Positions 15,978-23,960 of a stretch of DNA of 64,000 bases are shown piece by piece (positions within the stretch are counted from its first letter, which is position 1; each line of letters starts with the position of its first letter). The DNA is from Bacillus sp. EAC. Lineage in GTDB: Bacteria; Bacillota; Bacilli; Bacillales; Bacillaceae_G. The position numbers and the translations under genes were made by a program. Where the stretch lies: contig NZ_NCSY01000013.1 in NCBI RefSeq assembly GCF_002156875.1, positions 16,148 through 80,147 of the forward strand. The letters run 5' to 3'. The notes below the pieces were generated by a model that did no database searches, was not told where the DNA came from, and worked only from the letters and a program-made list of their open reading frames with translations.

Positions 15978-16239
15978 ATGTCTGAGGTATTTAGGTTCCC
16001 TATCCATTCAAAAGGTTTTGATGGTTATAATGATTGGATTCGTGATTTAGACTGGCTTGATAAAGATGGCTATGTTTAGCAATTTATAACTTTAGAAAAT
16101 TTCTAAGGTCAGTTTAAATATCTAAAATCGAGTTATTGAGAATATTACTGATACAATCTTTCCTTTTTGGAAAAAAGAGGTAACGAGAGTAGTAGTAGAA
16201 GGAAAAGTAAAGCCTTTTACAGTGTTTTTAGTGGATTAA
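15978..16239 (+). pseudogene. Decayed gene, frameshift and stops (possibly barstar-like)
   Basis: ATG 15978 starts a 33-codon frame (MSEVFRFPIHSKGFDGYND, then WIRDLDWLDKDGYV) ending at TAG 16077-16079. A gene-like frame, shifted by one base, resumes at about 16126 and ends FWKKEVTRVVVEGKVKPFTV then FLVD at TAA 16237-16239. Together they resemble one protein of about 85-90 residues. The FxxYxDWIRDLxW segment and the beta-strand C-terminus recall barstar-family ribonuclease inhibitors, but I am not sure of this. It shares the unit of the beta-helix gene; copy 15 lies downstream. Confidence 0.5.
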
Positions 16240-16267
16240 TTTCTAAAGAATGTTAAGTTTCCTTATT

Positions 16268-16346
16268 CAACTAACGAGCGCGTTAGTTGAACAACCTGAT
16301 CGACTGTTTAGTCGATTTTTTTATTGCACTAACTGGCAGTTTAGTT
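16268..16346 (+). repeat. Array element copy 15 (full, near-consensus)
   Basis: Core AACTAACGAGCGCGTTAGTT (16269-16288), hairpin GATCGACTGTTTAGTCGAT with T-run, second core CACTAACTGGCAGTTTAGTT. The second core is visibly the first core with a changed centre. 79 bp. Confidence 0.95.
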
Positions 16347-16405
16347 TTAAAAAAAATGATAGAATTATCTTATATTAAATAAATGAGTTGAGGTAGTTTG
16401 AAAAT

Positions 16406-16804
16406 ATGTTAAAGGAAAAATGTATAATTTGTGACCATATTTATAAGGATTTTCACAAGAAAGATTACTTTAAAAGTTATGATCTTATGAAAAAACTTGT
16501 TGAAACAAATGAATTTACTTTTGTTGCGGGTAGTTGTCCTCTGAATGATCTATATAAACACTTAGATATTGAAGATTTATATACCATTGAGCACTATTTT
16601 AAGTGTAAATGTGGGAGATACTTTTATACTGGATGCTGTATTAGAGGAACACCTATTTTGAAAGTTATGAATACATTGCCAAAAAAAATTGAAAAAACAA
16701 TTTCTGGACGATACGGTACATATTTTAACGTTAATAAGAATTTTACCTCAAAGTTTAAGAACTTTATAAATTTTATTTTTAAGGAAAAAAATCAAAGGAG
16801 ATAA
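16406..16804 (+). CDS. Cysteine-rich hypothetical protein (132 aa)
   Basis: A 132-residue protein with clustered cysteines: CIICDHIY near the N-terminus and CKCGRYFYTGCC near residues 71-82. This suggests a small zinc-binding fold. The C-terminus is basic with a hydrophobic FKNFINFIF segment. ATG 16406 has GAGGT upstream. No family recognised. Single-gene unit between copies 15 and 16, ending about 20 bases before the next element. Confidence 0.5.
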   Translation: MLKEKCIICDHIYKDFHKKDYFKSYDLMKKLVETNEFTFVAGSCPLNDLYKHLDIEDLYTIEHYFKCKCGRYFYTGCCIRGTPILKVMNTLPKKIEKTISGRYGTYFNVNKNFTSKFKNFINFIFKEKNQRR

Positions 16805-16826
16805 TAAGTTTTTTTCTCTTCTTATG

Positions 16827-16906
16827 CAACTAACTGGCGCATTAGTTGAATAAGGATAGGCTGCTACGGCAGTCTATTTTTTATTGTGCTAACTGGCAGT
16901 ATAGTT
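16827..16906 (+). repeat. Array element copy 16 (full)
   Basis: Core AACTAACTGGCGCATTAGTT (16828-16847), hairpin GGCTGCTACGGCAGTC with T-run, second core TGCTAACTGGCAGTATAGTT. 80 bp. Confidence 0.9.
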
Positions 16907-16958
16907 CATTAAGAGTGATATAATTAATAGCAAAATAGTCTAAAAGGATGTTTGAAAA

Positions 16959-17516
16959 ATGAAGTTTGAATATAAGTTAATAAGTACTGGTTGGGCAATT
17001 TTTAATATAGAAATTAATTCACAAAGTTTTAGTTTTAGTCCAGGATATCTCACAGATGCATTAGGTGGTGTTTTAAATGCAATAAAAGATATCCATCCTT
17101 TATTTGATACTAGAGGCGATTATAAAGAAGATGGCTCAAATTATAGTTGGGATGCAGAACCTGATATTTTAAAATGGAACTTTAAATACTTAGATAACGA
17201 GAATTTACTCATCGTTCTTACTCATTTTGTCGATGATGAAGGAGATTGGGAAGTAGTATTAAACGAAGTATGTCCTTATGATGTTTTTCTAAAAGAATTT
17301 CTAAGAGAAGTCGAACTTATTCTTGTAGAGTATGGAATTGTTGGATATAAGGAAATGTGGCATGAAAATGAATTTCCATTAAGTACATTTTTAGAACTAA
17401 AATTTTACTTAGAAAATAAGAAACGCTTTCCGATTGCTACAAATGTAGAAGGATATGAAAAAACGAAAAAGAGTGATTTGAAATTTGAAATGGATTTCAT
17501 TAATAAATTAATCTAA
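16959..17516 (+). CDS. Hypothetical protein (185 aa)
   Basis: A 185-residue soluble acidic protein. Its pattern of an N-terminal beta-sheet (FEYKLISTGWAIFNIEIN), a YLTDALGGVLNAIKDI helix and FLREVELILVEYGIVGYKE resembles orphan proteins that sit beside toxin or immunity genes in Firmicutes, but I do not recognise a named family. ATG 16959 follows AAAAGGATG. Single-gene unit between copies 16 and 17; the stop codon is only two bases from the next element core. Confidence 0.5.
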   Translation: MKFEYKLISTGWAIFNIEINSQSFSFSPGYLTDALGGVLNAIKDIHPLFDTRGDYKEDGSNYSWDAEPDILKWNFKYLDNENLLIVLTHFVDDEGDWEVVLNEVCPYDVFLKEFLREVELILVEYGIVGYKEMWHENEFPLSTFLELKFYLENKKRFPIATNVEGYEKTKKSDLKFEMDFINKLI

Positions 17517-17518
17517 TT

Positions 17519-17596
17519 CAACTAACTGGCGCGATAGTTGAAGATAAAGAGTTGCCAATGGTGACTCTTTTTTTGTGCTAACTGGTAGTTTGGTTG
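17519..17596 (+). repeat. Array element copy 17 (full)
   Basis: Core AACTAACTGGCGCGATAGTT (17520-17539) starting two bases after a stop codon. Hairpin GAGTTGCCAATGGTGACTC with T-run, second core TGCTAACTGGTAGTTTGGTT. 78 bp. Confidence 0.9.
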
Positions 17597-17666
17597 AATA
17601 AGAAAGGAATTGTATTGGTGTTTCTTGAATAAAGAAAATTAGATTAATTACAACTAAGGAGGGTTT

Positions 17667-18095
17667 ATGAAAAAACGATACTTTCTAACATTAATTCTAT
17701 CATTTTGTATATTTATTTCCGCATGTTCAACAATGAATGCCAGCAATGAAACGGAACAACCTAAAACATTGGACGTTAAACAAACCAGGGTACTTAAGGA
17801 TTGGGATATTAAAGTAATTCCAAGGTTAGACCATAAAAAATGGGTTTATGACACGTCGATTACATATTTGGGAGAAAAAAACGTACTTCATTTAACTGTA
17901 ACAGATTACGCAAAAACTGAAGTAGAATATGAAAATGTAAAACCTCATTCACCACTTAAAACCTTTGGAAGTTATGATTATGAAGGTAGTGTCTATTCAA
18001 ACAAAAAGAATCAGTTATCGTTTACATTAACATGGAGTGAAGGTAACAACAATTACTCTAAAATTGCTACATTTAAAATAAAACCCAAATATTAA
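17667..18095 (+). CDS. Putative lipoprotein (142 aa)
   Basis: A 142-residue exported protein with a lipoprotein signal: basic start, hydrophobic stretch and the lipobox ISAC, giving lipid attachment at about Cys20. The mature part is a small beta-rich domain with a WDIKVIPRLDHKKWVYDTSI stretch. No known family recognised. AAGGAGGG sits just before ATG 17667. It is expected on the outer face of the membrane. Single-gene unit between copies 17 and 18. Confidence 0.6.
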   Translation: MKKRYFLTLILSFCIFISACSTMNASNETEQPKTLDVKQTRVLKDWDIKVIPRLDHKKWVYDTSITYLGEKNVLHLTVTDYAKTEVEYENVKPHSPLKTFGSYDYEGSVYSNKKNQLSFTLTWSEGNNNYSKIATFKIKPKY

Positions 18096-18143
18096 AGTCA
18101 TCTTAAGATTGATAAAAATACTTAATTAAACTAAATGCTTATT

Positions 18144-18165
18144 CAACTAACTGGCGCGTTAGTTG
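18144..18165. repeat. Array element copy 18 (core only)
   Basis: Perfect core AACTAACTGGCGCGTTAGTT (18145-18164); hairpin and second core absent. Confidence 0.85.
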
Positions 18166-18263
18166 AAAACATTTTCACTTTAAAAGTATTTATGTAATCT
18201 ATAGGTGAATAGTTTATAAAGTAGTATCAATAGATTATAAATTGTTAAGGGGAGGAAATTTAG

Positions 18264-18707
18264 TTGGCACCGTTTATTATCCTAATCTTTTCATTTTCTA
18301 TTTTTCGTATAACCGGTGTATTAGGTATAGATTATTTTGACGGGTGGGAATCTTCTTTGCGAGTTGCTGTTGCTCTGATGTTTTTATTTACGGCTTCTGC
18401 TCACTGGGGAAAGAGACGTCCCGATCTTATTAAAATGGTACCCTCGAGGGTACCAAACGCTGGACTTATGGTGACGATTACTGGGATACTTGAGGTTATA
18501 GGCGCTATATGTTTACTGATTCCATTTACTTCTAATATCGCTTCAATTGGTTTGGCATTACTACTTATTATTTTGTTTCCAGCTAATATTAATGCTAGTA
18601 GAAAACGACTCACGATTGCTGGAAAGCCTACTACGCCTTTATTTCTGCGAACTATCTTACAAATCATTTTTTTAGTAGTTGTTATATTAGTTGGTGAAAT
18701 CTTTTAA
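18264..18707 (+). CDS. DoxX-family membrane protein
   Basis: A 147-residue protein with four membrane segments in the DoxX/DoxD-like pattern: FRITGVLG, then a SLRVAVALMFLFTASAHW helix, then GLMVTITGILEVIGAICLLIP and a last helix at the C-terminus. DoxX proteins are linked to thiol or quinone redox at the membrane, but the role here is unknown. The start is TTG 18264 after GGGGAGG. The coding sequence contains an unusual 18-bp perfect palindrome at 18437-18454. Last gene unit of the array. Confidence 0.75.
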   Translation: MAPFIILIFSFSIFRITGVLGIDYFDGWESSLRVAVALMFLFTASAHWGKRRPDLIKMVPSRVPNAGLMVTITGILEVIGAICLLIPFTSNIASIGLALLLIILFPANINASRKRLTIAGKPTTPLFLRTILQIIFLVVVILVGEIF

Positions 18708-18747
18708 AAGTTAGAAAATTTAATGCTTTTACTTCCATTTCGTTCTT

Positions 18748-18769
18748 CAACTAACTGGCGCGTTACTTG
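18748..18769. repeat. Array element copy 19 (core only, last)
   Basis: Core AACTAACTGGCGCGTTACTT. It is the right-most copy found; the second core is missing and an unrelated terminator follows. Confidence 0.8.
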
Positions 18770-18791
18770 AACAACAAATTGAGTGAAATAA

Positions 18792-18816
18792 AGTATGATC
18801 AAATAATGATCATACT
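18792..18816. terminator. Bidirectional terminator at the array edge
   Basis: Perfect 10-bp arms AGTATGATCA / TGATCATACT around AATAA, between the convergent DoxX gene and the 97-aa gene on the other strand. Confidence 0.75.
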
Positions 18817-18849
18817 CTTTCGCATGAATGTAAGTGATAAATAGTTAAC

Positions 18850-19143
18850 TTACTCTACGCCATCAGGAAAGTGCTTTTTGTGATTCTTGTCTCCACGGTG
18901 TTCCAAGTCATCCAGTGTAATTTCTAATGTGTGAATAATTTCTTTTTTTACTTGTAAGAGCGTTTCATGAAACACTTTTTCTACTATACCTACAGGAGAG
19001 ACGCCGGCAGTAGCCTGCATGCTAACAAGTTTGCGATGTTTTTCAATTAATTCGTCAATTGCATCAAGTGTATGTTTTGTTTGCAAGAATAAATCTTTGT
19101 GTTGTTGAGTAATGAGGCGTCTTTCGAGTTCGTGCATTTTCAA
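18850..19143 (-). CDS. Hypothetical helical protein (97 aa)
   Basis: A 97-residue, strongly helical, charged protein, possibly one long coiled coil (LFLQTKHTLDAIDELIEKH, then VEKVFHETLLQVKKEI). The start is TTG at 19143, preceded by AAAGGA; an internal ATG at 19137 is possible. No family recognised. It reads against the array and lies outside it. Confidence 0.5.
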   Translation of the reverse strand: MKMHELERRLITQQHKDLFLQTKHTLDAIDELIEKHRKLVSMQATAGVSPVGIVEKVFHETLLQVKKEIIHTLEITLDDLEHRGDKNHKKHFPDGVE

Positions 19144-19445
19144 TTGTCATTTCATTCCTTTCAGATTAAGTTGTTCGTTTCAGATTTAGGATACTACGTT
19201 TGTAAAGTTCCATGCATTGTTCAGAAGCTTTCAGAAAAATTTATGGGAAATGATTACTATGTTAAATGTAATAAATCGTATGATTTTGAATTGGAATTGA
19301 AAATAAAAGACCAAAGCTATAAGAGTGTAACTTTGTAACGGTTACAGTTAAAAGAGTAACTATTTGAAGCACGTTGAAACACAAATTTAGTGATAATATT
19401 TTATGAATTGGAAAACAATAGTGCGTAGGAAAGGAGGGATTGCGC
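19144..19445. other. Intergenic region with a 13-bp palindrome
   Basis: Between divergent genes. It holds TGTAACGGTTACA at 19334-19346 and the AAAGGAGGG ribosome site of the next gene. I see no convincing gene in it. Confidence 0.5.
19334..19346. promoter_or_regulatory. Perfect palindrome, possible operator
   Basis: TGTAACGGTTACA is a perfect inverted repeat with a single central base, about 100 bases upstream of the cupredoxin gene. It could be a repressor site; no regulator is identified. Confidence 0.3.
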
Positions 19446-19835
19446 ATGTCTATGAAAAAGTGGTTAACTAGATTTGTCGTTTTACTGGCGATGATTGTGG
19501 TTGTGACATCTTCTAGCCCATTCTCTGCTTTCGCCGAATCCGTCGACTTAACGCAGCCTACTGAGACAGCGAAAGCGATTAAGGTCGAGTTGGACGATGA
19601 TTACTTTAATCCGAAAGTCATCACTATTCCGAATGGAAAAACGACAACGTTGAGATTGAGAAATGAAGGTTTGAAAGTACACACCTTCACAGTAGAAAAG
19701 CTCGGTATTGATGTTGAAGTTCAGCCGAGAAAAGAAAAAACCATTACCGTGGAACCGAAAATGTCCGGTACATATGAACTGATTTGTCGGTACCATTTCA
19801 ATGAAGGAATGGCGGGTAAGGTAATAGTCAAATAA
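19446..19835 (+). CDS. Cupredoxin-domain exported protein
   Basis: A 129-residue protein with a signal peptide (about residues 1-29, ending AFA) and one cupredoxin domain. Copper ligands are visible: His in VHTFTV (about residue 78), Cys in LICRYH (about residue 114) with the following His, and a Met in GMAG. Together they give the type 1 copper set H-C-H-M. It is likely an extracellular electron carrier or copper-binding protein. The ATG at 19446 is chosen because AAGGAGGG (19431-19438) lies 7 bases upstream; a TTG at 19440 is too close. Slightly more GC-rich than neighbours. Confidence 0.75.
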   Translation: MSMKKWLTRFVVLLAMIVVVTSSSPFSAFAESVDLTQPTETAKAIKVELDDDYFNPKVITIPNGKTTTLRLRNEGLKVHTFTVEKLGIDVEVQPRKEKTITVEPKMSGTYELICRYHFNEGMAGKVIVK

Positions 19836-19895
19836 AAGCAGGGCCAATAGGGTCTTGCCTTTTTAATGTCTAAAAGTTGTATGCTAATATGTCGT

Positions 19896-22127
19896 CTAAA
19901 AATCGGATCGAACAAGATAATAGACTTCAGATTGGAAATCCCCCATACGTCGCGCTATTTTTTTGTTTGCCCCATTAAATTCAAGAGGGAGTGGAATACC
20001 GTTATACATCAGTTCATCACCTTTGAAAGTTCGATTAACCCCGCTAAGATAATAGTTGCTATAAGGGTTTAATCCAGCCAATTTTATCGTCTTATACGCT
20101 TTTGGGTTTGGAGTTGCCAATACTTTATACCAGCCAAAGATCGCTTCTCTTTTATCTTTGCTAACAATCATCCAAGCTGTTTCATTTCCTTTAAATGGGT
20201 CAAGTAAGCGGTGAAAATCTCCGGTCCGAATCAGGGTTCGATGTTGCTTGAAAAAATTGATCTGAGATGTAATTTGTGACTTTTCTTCATCTGATAGAAT
20301 TGACGGATCTAGTTCATAACCAAACGTCCCAAAATAAGCGACATTTGCTCTCGTTGATAACGGGGTAATACGTCCCGTTTGATGATTAGGGGAAGTAGAT
20401 ACATGTGATCCGATGCTATAAATTGGATAAGCGAGTGATGTGCCATATTGTATTTTTAACCGTTCAATAGGATCTGTATCATCGCTTGCCCAAGCTTGTG
20501 GGGCGTAAAATAATAAGCCGGCATCAAAACGGCCACCACCACCAGCACAGGATTCAAATAAAACGTGAGGAAATTCCGTTAACAGCTTTTCATATAAATC
20601 ATACACTCCTAAAATATATCGATGATAAAACTCATCCTGCATATCGTTCTCTAATGCAGGGGAATAAGCCTCTGTAATATATCGATTCATATCCCATTTT
20701 ATATACGATAAATTTGTCTCTTTAATGATAGCTGCCATCCTATTATATATTTCTTCCACTACTTCTTTTCTAGAAAAGTCTAAAACAAGTTGATTTCTGC
20801 CGAGTGAAATAAGTCGATTAGGTGTGCTAACAATCCAATCGGGATGTTCTTTAAATAAATGACTATTTGGACTTACCATTTCGGGCTCAAACCAGAGACC
20901 AAATTTTAAACCTAATTGATTTATTTTTTGAGAAAAAGTCTTGATGCCGTTAGGGAATTTCTCTAAATTCGTGTACCAATCACCGAGGGATGAATAAGAA
21001 TTGTTTCTTTTACCGAACCATCCATCATCTAAAACAAATAACTCACATCCAAGTTCCTTTGCTTGTGTTGCTATATTTAATAGCATTTCTTCATTGAAAT
21101 TAAAATAAGTGGCCTCCCAATTATTTATTAAAATAGGGCGGTCTGCATTTTTCCAATTTCCTCTGATTAAATGGTTTCGATATAAGTCGTGATAAGTCTG
21201 ACTCATTCCATTTAATCCTGAATTAGAATAAACCATTACTACTTCAGGTGATTGAAAATGTTCATTTTTGGCTAATTTCCAAGTAAAACGAAAAGGATGA
21301 ATTCCCATCGTAATTCTAGTTGTATCATAATGATCGACCTCAGCTTGGGCGATGAAATTTGAGCTATAAACAAAATTAAAACTATAAACCTCTCCCTGAC
21401 TTTCTGTTGTATCTTTCCTTTTAAAAGCTAGAAATGGGTTATGTTGATGGGAGCTTGCACCTCGAATACTTGAAATCGACTGAATACCAGACTCTAAAGG
21501 TCGCTCCTTTATATATCTTTCTCTCGACCATGCACCACTTAGCTGAATCATAATGTAATCCTTATCAGGCAAATCGATAGATGCACTCATAAATCGTTCT
21601 AAATAGAAGGGATGCGTTCCTTCGTTACAAATATATGCGCTTCGTGTAATCACAGGTAAATCCTTGAAAATCGTATAACATAAAACAAGTTCTGCTTGAA
21701 GTAATGAATCTTCAAGGACTATCTGTATTGTTTCAGCATCGTCTTCATTTTCTGTGTAAGTTGCAGGTAGGCCTTCTAGAATAGGTTTTCCTTTTGTAAT
21801 TGAATAATATTTATAAATAAAATTCGAAATATGGCTACCATTTAATTGTCGGATGCTTAGGGCTGGTTCACGATAATCCGTTGAACCATAGACTGGATAT
21901 TCCTGTCTAATCGTATCAAGACTGAATGATCGGTCATCATAATAATGAGAGGTGTATGTTGTAGGACGATTTCCATCAAGAAATGGAGATACATCTTCAA
22001 ATTGATGAATCGCTTTTCCGAAGTAAAATGAGCCAAGATGTCCATTTCTCAACACATAAAATATATAACTAACTTTTCCATTTGTTAGATGGAACTGTTT
22101 CAGTTTTTCATTTACAAAAATAAACAT
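19896..22127 (-). CDS. Alpha-galactosidase, GH36
   Basis: A 743-residue glycoside hydrolase family 36 enzyme that releases terminal alpha-galactose from raffinose-type sugars or glycoconjugates. There is no signal peptide, so it is cytoplasmic. An N-terminal beta-supersandwich precedes the (beta/alpha)8 barrel with FVLDDGWFGKR (about 375), GLWFEPEMVSP and the nucleophile Asp479 in KWDMNR. The acid/base Asp is in ASDDTD (549-552). Length matches Geobacillus AgaA-type enzymes. The ribosome site AGGAG precedes the ATG at 22127. It is divergent from gtaB and close to galE, so galactose metabolism or surface galactose turnover is plausible. Confidence 0.92.
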   Translation of the reverse strand: MFIFVNEKLKQFHLTNGKVSYIFYVLRNGHLGSFYFGKAIHQFEDVSPFLDGNRPTTYTSHYYDDRSFSLDTIRQEYPVYGSTDYREPALSIRQLNGSHISNFIYKYYSITKGKPILEGLPATYTENEDDAETIQIVLEDSLLQAELVLCYTIFKDLPVITRSAYICNEGTHPFYLERFMSASIDLPDKDYIMIQLSGAWSRERYIKERPLESGIQSISSIRGASSHQHNPFLAFKRKDTTESQGEVYSFNFVYSSNFIAQAEVDHYDTTRITMGIHPFRFTWKLAKNEHFQSPEVVMVYSNSGLNGMSQTYHDLYRNHLIRGNWKNADRPILINNWEATYFNFNEEMLLNIATQAKELGCELFVLDDGWFGKRNNSYSSLGDWYTNLEKFPNGIKTFSQKINQLGLKFGLWFEPEMVSPNSHLFKEHPDWIVSTPNRLISLGRNQLVLDFSRKEVVEEIYNRMAAIIKETNLSYIKWDMNRYITEAYSPALENDMQDEFYHRYILGVYDLYEKLLTEFPHVLFESCAGGGGRFDAGLLFYAPQAWASDDTDPIERLKIQYGTSLAYPIYSIGSHVSTSPNHQTGRITPLSTRANVAYFGTFGYELDPSILSDEEKSQITSQINFFKQHRTLIRTGDFHRLLDPFKGNETAWMIVSKDKREAIFGWYKVLATPNPKAYKTIKLAGLNPYSNYYLSGVNRTFKGDELMYNGIPLPLEFNGANKKIARRMGDFQSEVYYLVRSDF

Positions 22128-22586
22128 ACGATCACTCCTAATTAAAATGAGCGGGTTCTATTAGACATGTAACTTACATTTTTATTGGAATAAACATAGT
22201 CATCACTTCGGTTTATGTTATCTTGAAATACCTTTAATCGAAGAATCTTTCTAAAAGCTTCTTCTTGTACATTAAAAGGTATTTTTATAGTTAGTCGGTA
22301 GATAAAAAAATGATTGGAGTGAAATTTGAGAGATTCCTGGGGGAGATAGCAACAAAATTTAAGCTTCATCCTAAAATTAGAATATTTAGTAGGAGTTAAA
22401 TGTATTACATAAAAAGAATCAAATCAAAATAATGCGATAAATTATGATTTATTGAAAGTTTATTAAATTATATTTACATAAAATTATAATCCTTTAGTCG
22501 GTTTTTTCATGAGAATTTCATAAAACAATTCTATAATCTTCACTGGATAATAAATTTAGAATATGCAAGAAAAGGAGCTAGATTTT
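22128..22586. other. Divergent intergenic region, alpha-galactosidase / gtaB
   Basis: About 450 AT-rich bases that must contain both promoters. I saw no clear consensus promoter, catabolite-repression site or gene. Confidence 0.5.
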
Positions 22587-23480
22587 ATGAGAAAGGTCAA
22601 AAAAGCAATTATACCCGCTGCTGGATACGGAACACGCTTTTTACCAGCTACAAAAGCATTACCAAAAGAAATGCTCCCAATCGTAAACAAACCCACGATT
22701 CAATATATTGTAGAAGAAGCTATTGAAGCAGGAATTGAAGATATTATTATAGTTACAGGTAAAGGGAAACGTGCAATTGAGGACCATTTTGATCATGTAT
22801 ATGAGTTAGAACGAAAACTATATGAAAATGGTAAGGACATATTACTTGAACAGGTTCTGAAAGCATCCAAATTGGCAGATATCCATTTTATTCGTCAAAA
22901 GGAACCAAAAGGTTTAGGACATGCAGTTTGGTGTGCGAGAAAGTTTATTGGAGATGAACCATTTGCAGTCCTATTAGGTGATGATATCGTAGATGCACCA
23001 ACTCCCTGTATAAAACAACTAATGAATCAATTTGAACAATTAGATACATCAATCATTGGAGTAAAGTCAGTTCCTGAATCAGAAACAGATCGGTACGGAA
23101 TAGTTGATTCTCTCTCTTTAATTCAGAAGGAAAATTTATATAAAATTTTCAATTTAGTTGAAAAACCTTTGCTAGGGGAAGCCCCTTCAAATTTGGCAAT
23201 AATGGGAAGATATTTATTAACTCCTGAGATATTTGGTTTTCTGGAAAATTTAAAACCAGATTTAAAAGGTGAAATACAATTAACGGATGCTTTGCAGCAA
23301 TTAAATAAAATTCAAAACATTTATGGATATGAATTTGAAGGCACAAGATATGATGTAGGTGATTTGAGTGGGTTTATTACAACTAATATTGAATATGCAT
23401 TACGAAATAAAGAACTTAGAGCACCACTTTTAAAGTATATAGAAAGTATTATGGCGAATACCTCTATTCAGGGCGTGTAA
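22587..23480 (+). CDS. gtaB: UTP-glucose-1-phosphate uridylyltransferase
   Basis: A 297-residue GalU/GtaB enzyme making UDP-glucose from UTP and glucose 1-phosphate, the precursor for glucosylated teichoic acids, glycolipids and, through GalE, UDP-galactose. The N-terminal nucleotide-binding signature [19 protein letters not shown], the VEKP motif and the catalytic region GTRYDVGD are all intact. ATG 22587 follows AAAAGGAG; an in-frame ATG at 22563 has no such site. It is the first gene of a surface-sugar cluster, with galE about 3.6 kb downstream. Confidence 0.93.
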   Translation: MRKVKKAIIPAAGYGTRFLPATKALPKEMLPIVNKPTIQYIVEEAIEAGIEDIIIVTGKGKRAIEDHFDHVYELERKLYENGKDILLEQVLKASKLADIHFIRQKEPKGLGHAVWCARKFIGDEPFAVLLGDDIVDAPTPCIKQLMNQFEQLDTSIIGVKSVPESETDRYGIVDSLSLIQKENLYKIFNLVEKPLLGEAPSNLAIMGRYLLTPEIFGFLENLKPDLKGEIQLTDALQQLNKIQNIYGYEFEGTRYDVGDLSGFITTNIEYALRNKELRAPLLKYIESIMANTSIQGV

Positions 23481-23960
23481 ACTTTTATCTTTCAGGCTCA
23501 TTACTAGATCATTAGTGTTTAATAAATAGGCTTTTGTTAAAGCAAAATGATTGTAAAGAAACTAGTTGGAGATTAAAGGCGTGATACTCCTGTGGCAGTG
23601 GTGGTCAGGTAAGTCTCCACAGGCACAATTGCGCTTAGGAGTCCCATCTCCAGACGAATGAAAAAGAAGCATTTAGTAGCAGAAACAATCTCCTTATTAA
23701 ATTGGAACAATGATTTTGAAAACAGCTTTCCTTAAATTTTTACAAAATAAAATTTATTTGGTTCTGAAATGAGATTTCCCTAGTTTTGAAGGGCAGAATT
23801 GCATAGTATTCTCGCAAATTTCTACCTCCGGCCATCTCGCAGCAAATTTTTATAGCAGGAGTTGGAGGATTCTCTGTCTAATTAGTATCTTGGAAAAACA
23901 GCATAATAATAGAACAGAGCCCGTTATTAAAAAAAGGAATTATAGTGTGGTGTATCAATT
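23481..23960. other. Intergenic region with degenerate dispersed repeat
   Basis: Contains a decayed copy of the GGAGGCTC-type repeat (23577-23662), then AT-rich sequence with no plausible gene. An AAAAAAGGAATT stretch lies about 25 bases before the next start codon. Confidence 0.5.
23577..23662 (+). repeat. Dispersed Bacillus-type repeat, degenerate copy
   Basis: Shares GATACTCCTGTGGC, TCTCCACAGGC and GCGCTTAGGAG blocks with the better copies at 35045-35157 and 46828-46950. It is GC-richer than its surroundings. Confidence 0.5.

Noticed and set aside
2087..18769. Repeated palindromes as a CRISPR array
   Set aside because: Spacing runs from about 200 to 2800 bases, gaps hold genes, and no cas genes are present.
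19099..19338. Plus-strand frame of 79 codons
   Set aside because: It begins antisense to the 97-aa gene, lacks a ribosome site and resembles no family.
22142..22369. Minus-strand frame of 75 codons upstream of the alpha-galactosidase gene
   Set aside because: No ribosome site, poor composition, lies in the divergent promoter region.
23805..23890. Possible second copy of the dispersed repeat before the YkoS-like gene
   Set aside because: Only short matches (CTACCTCCGG) that could be chance.
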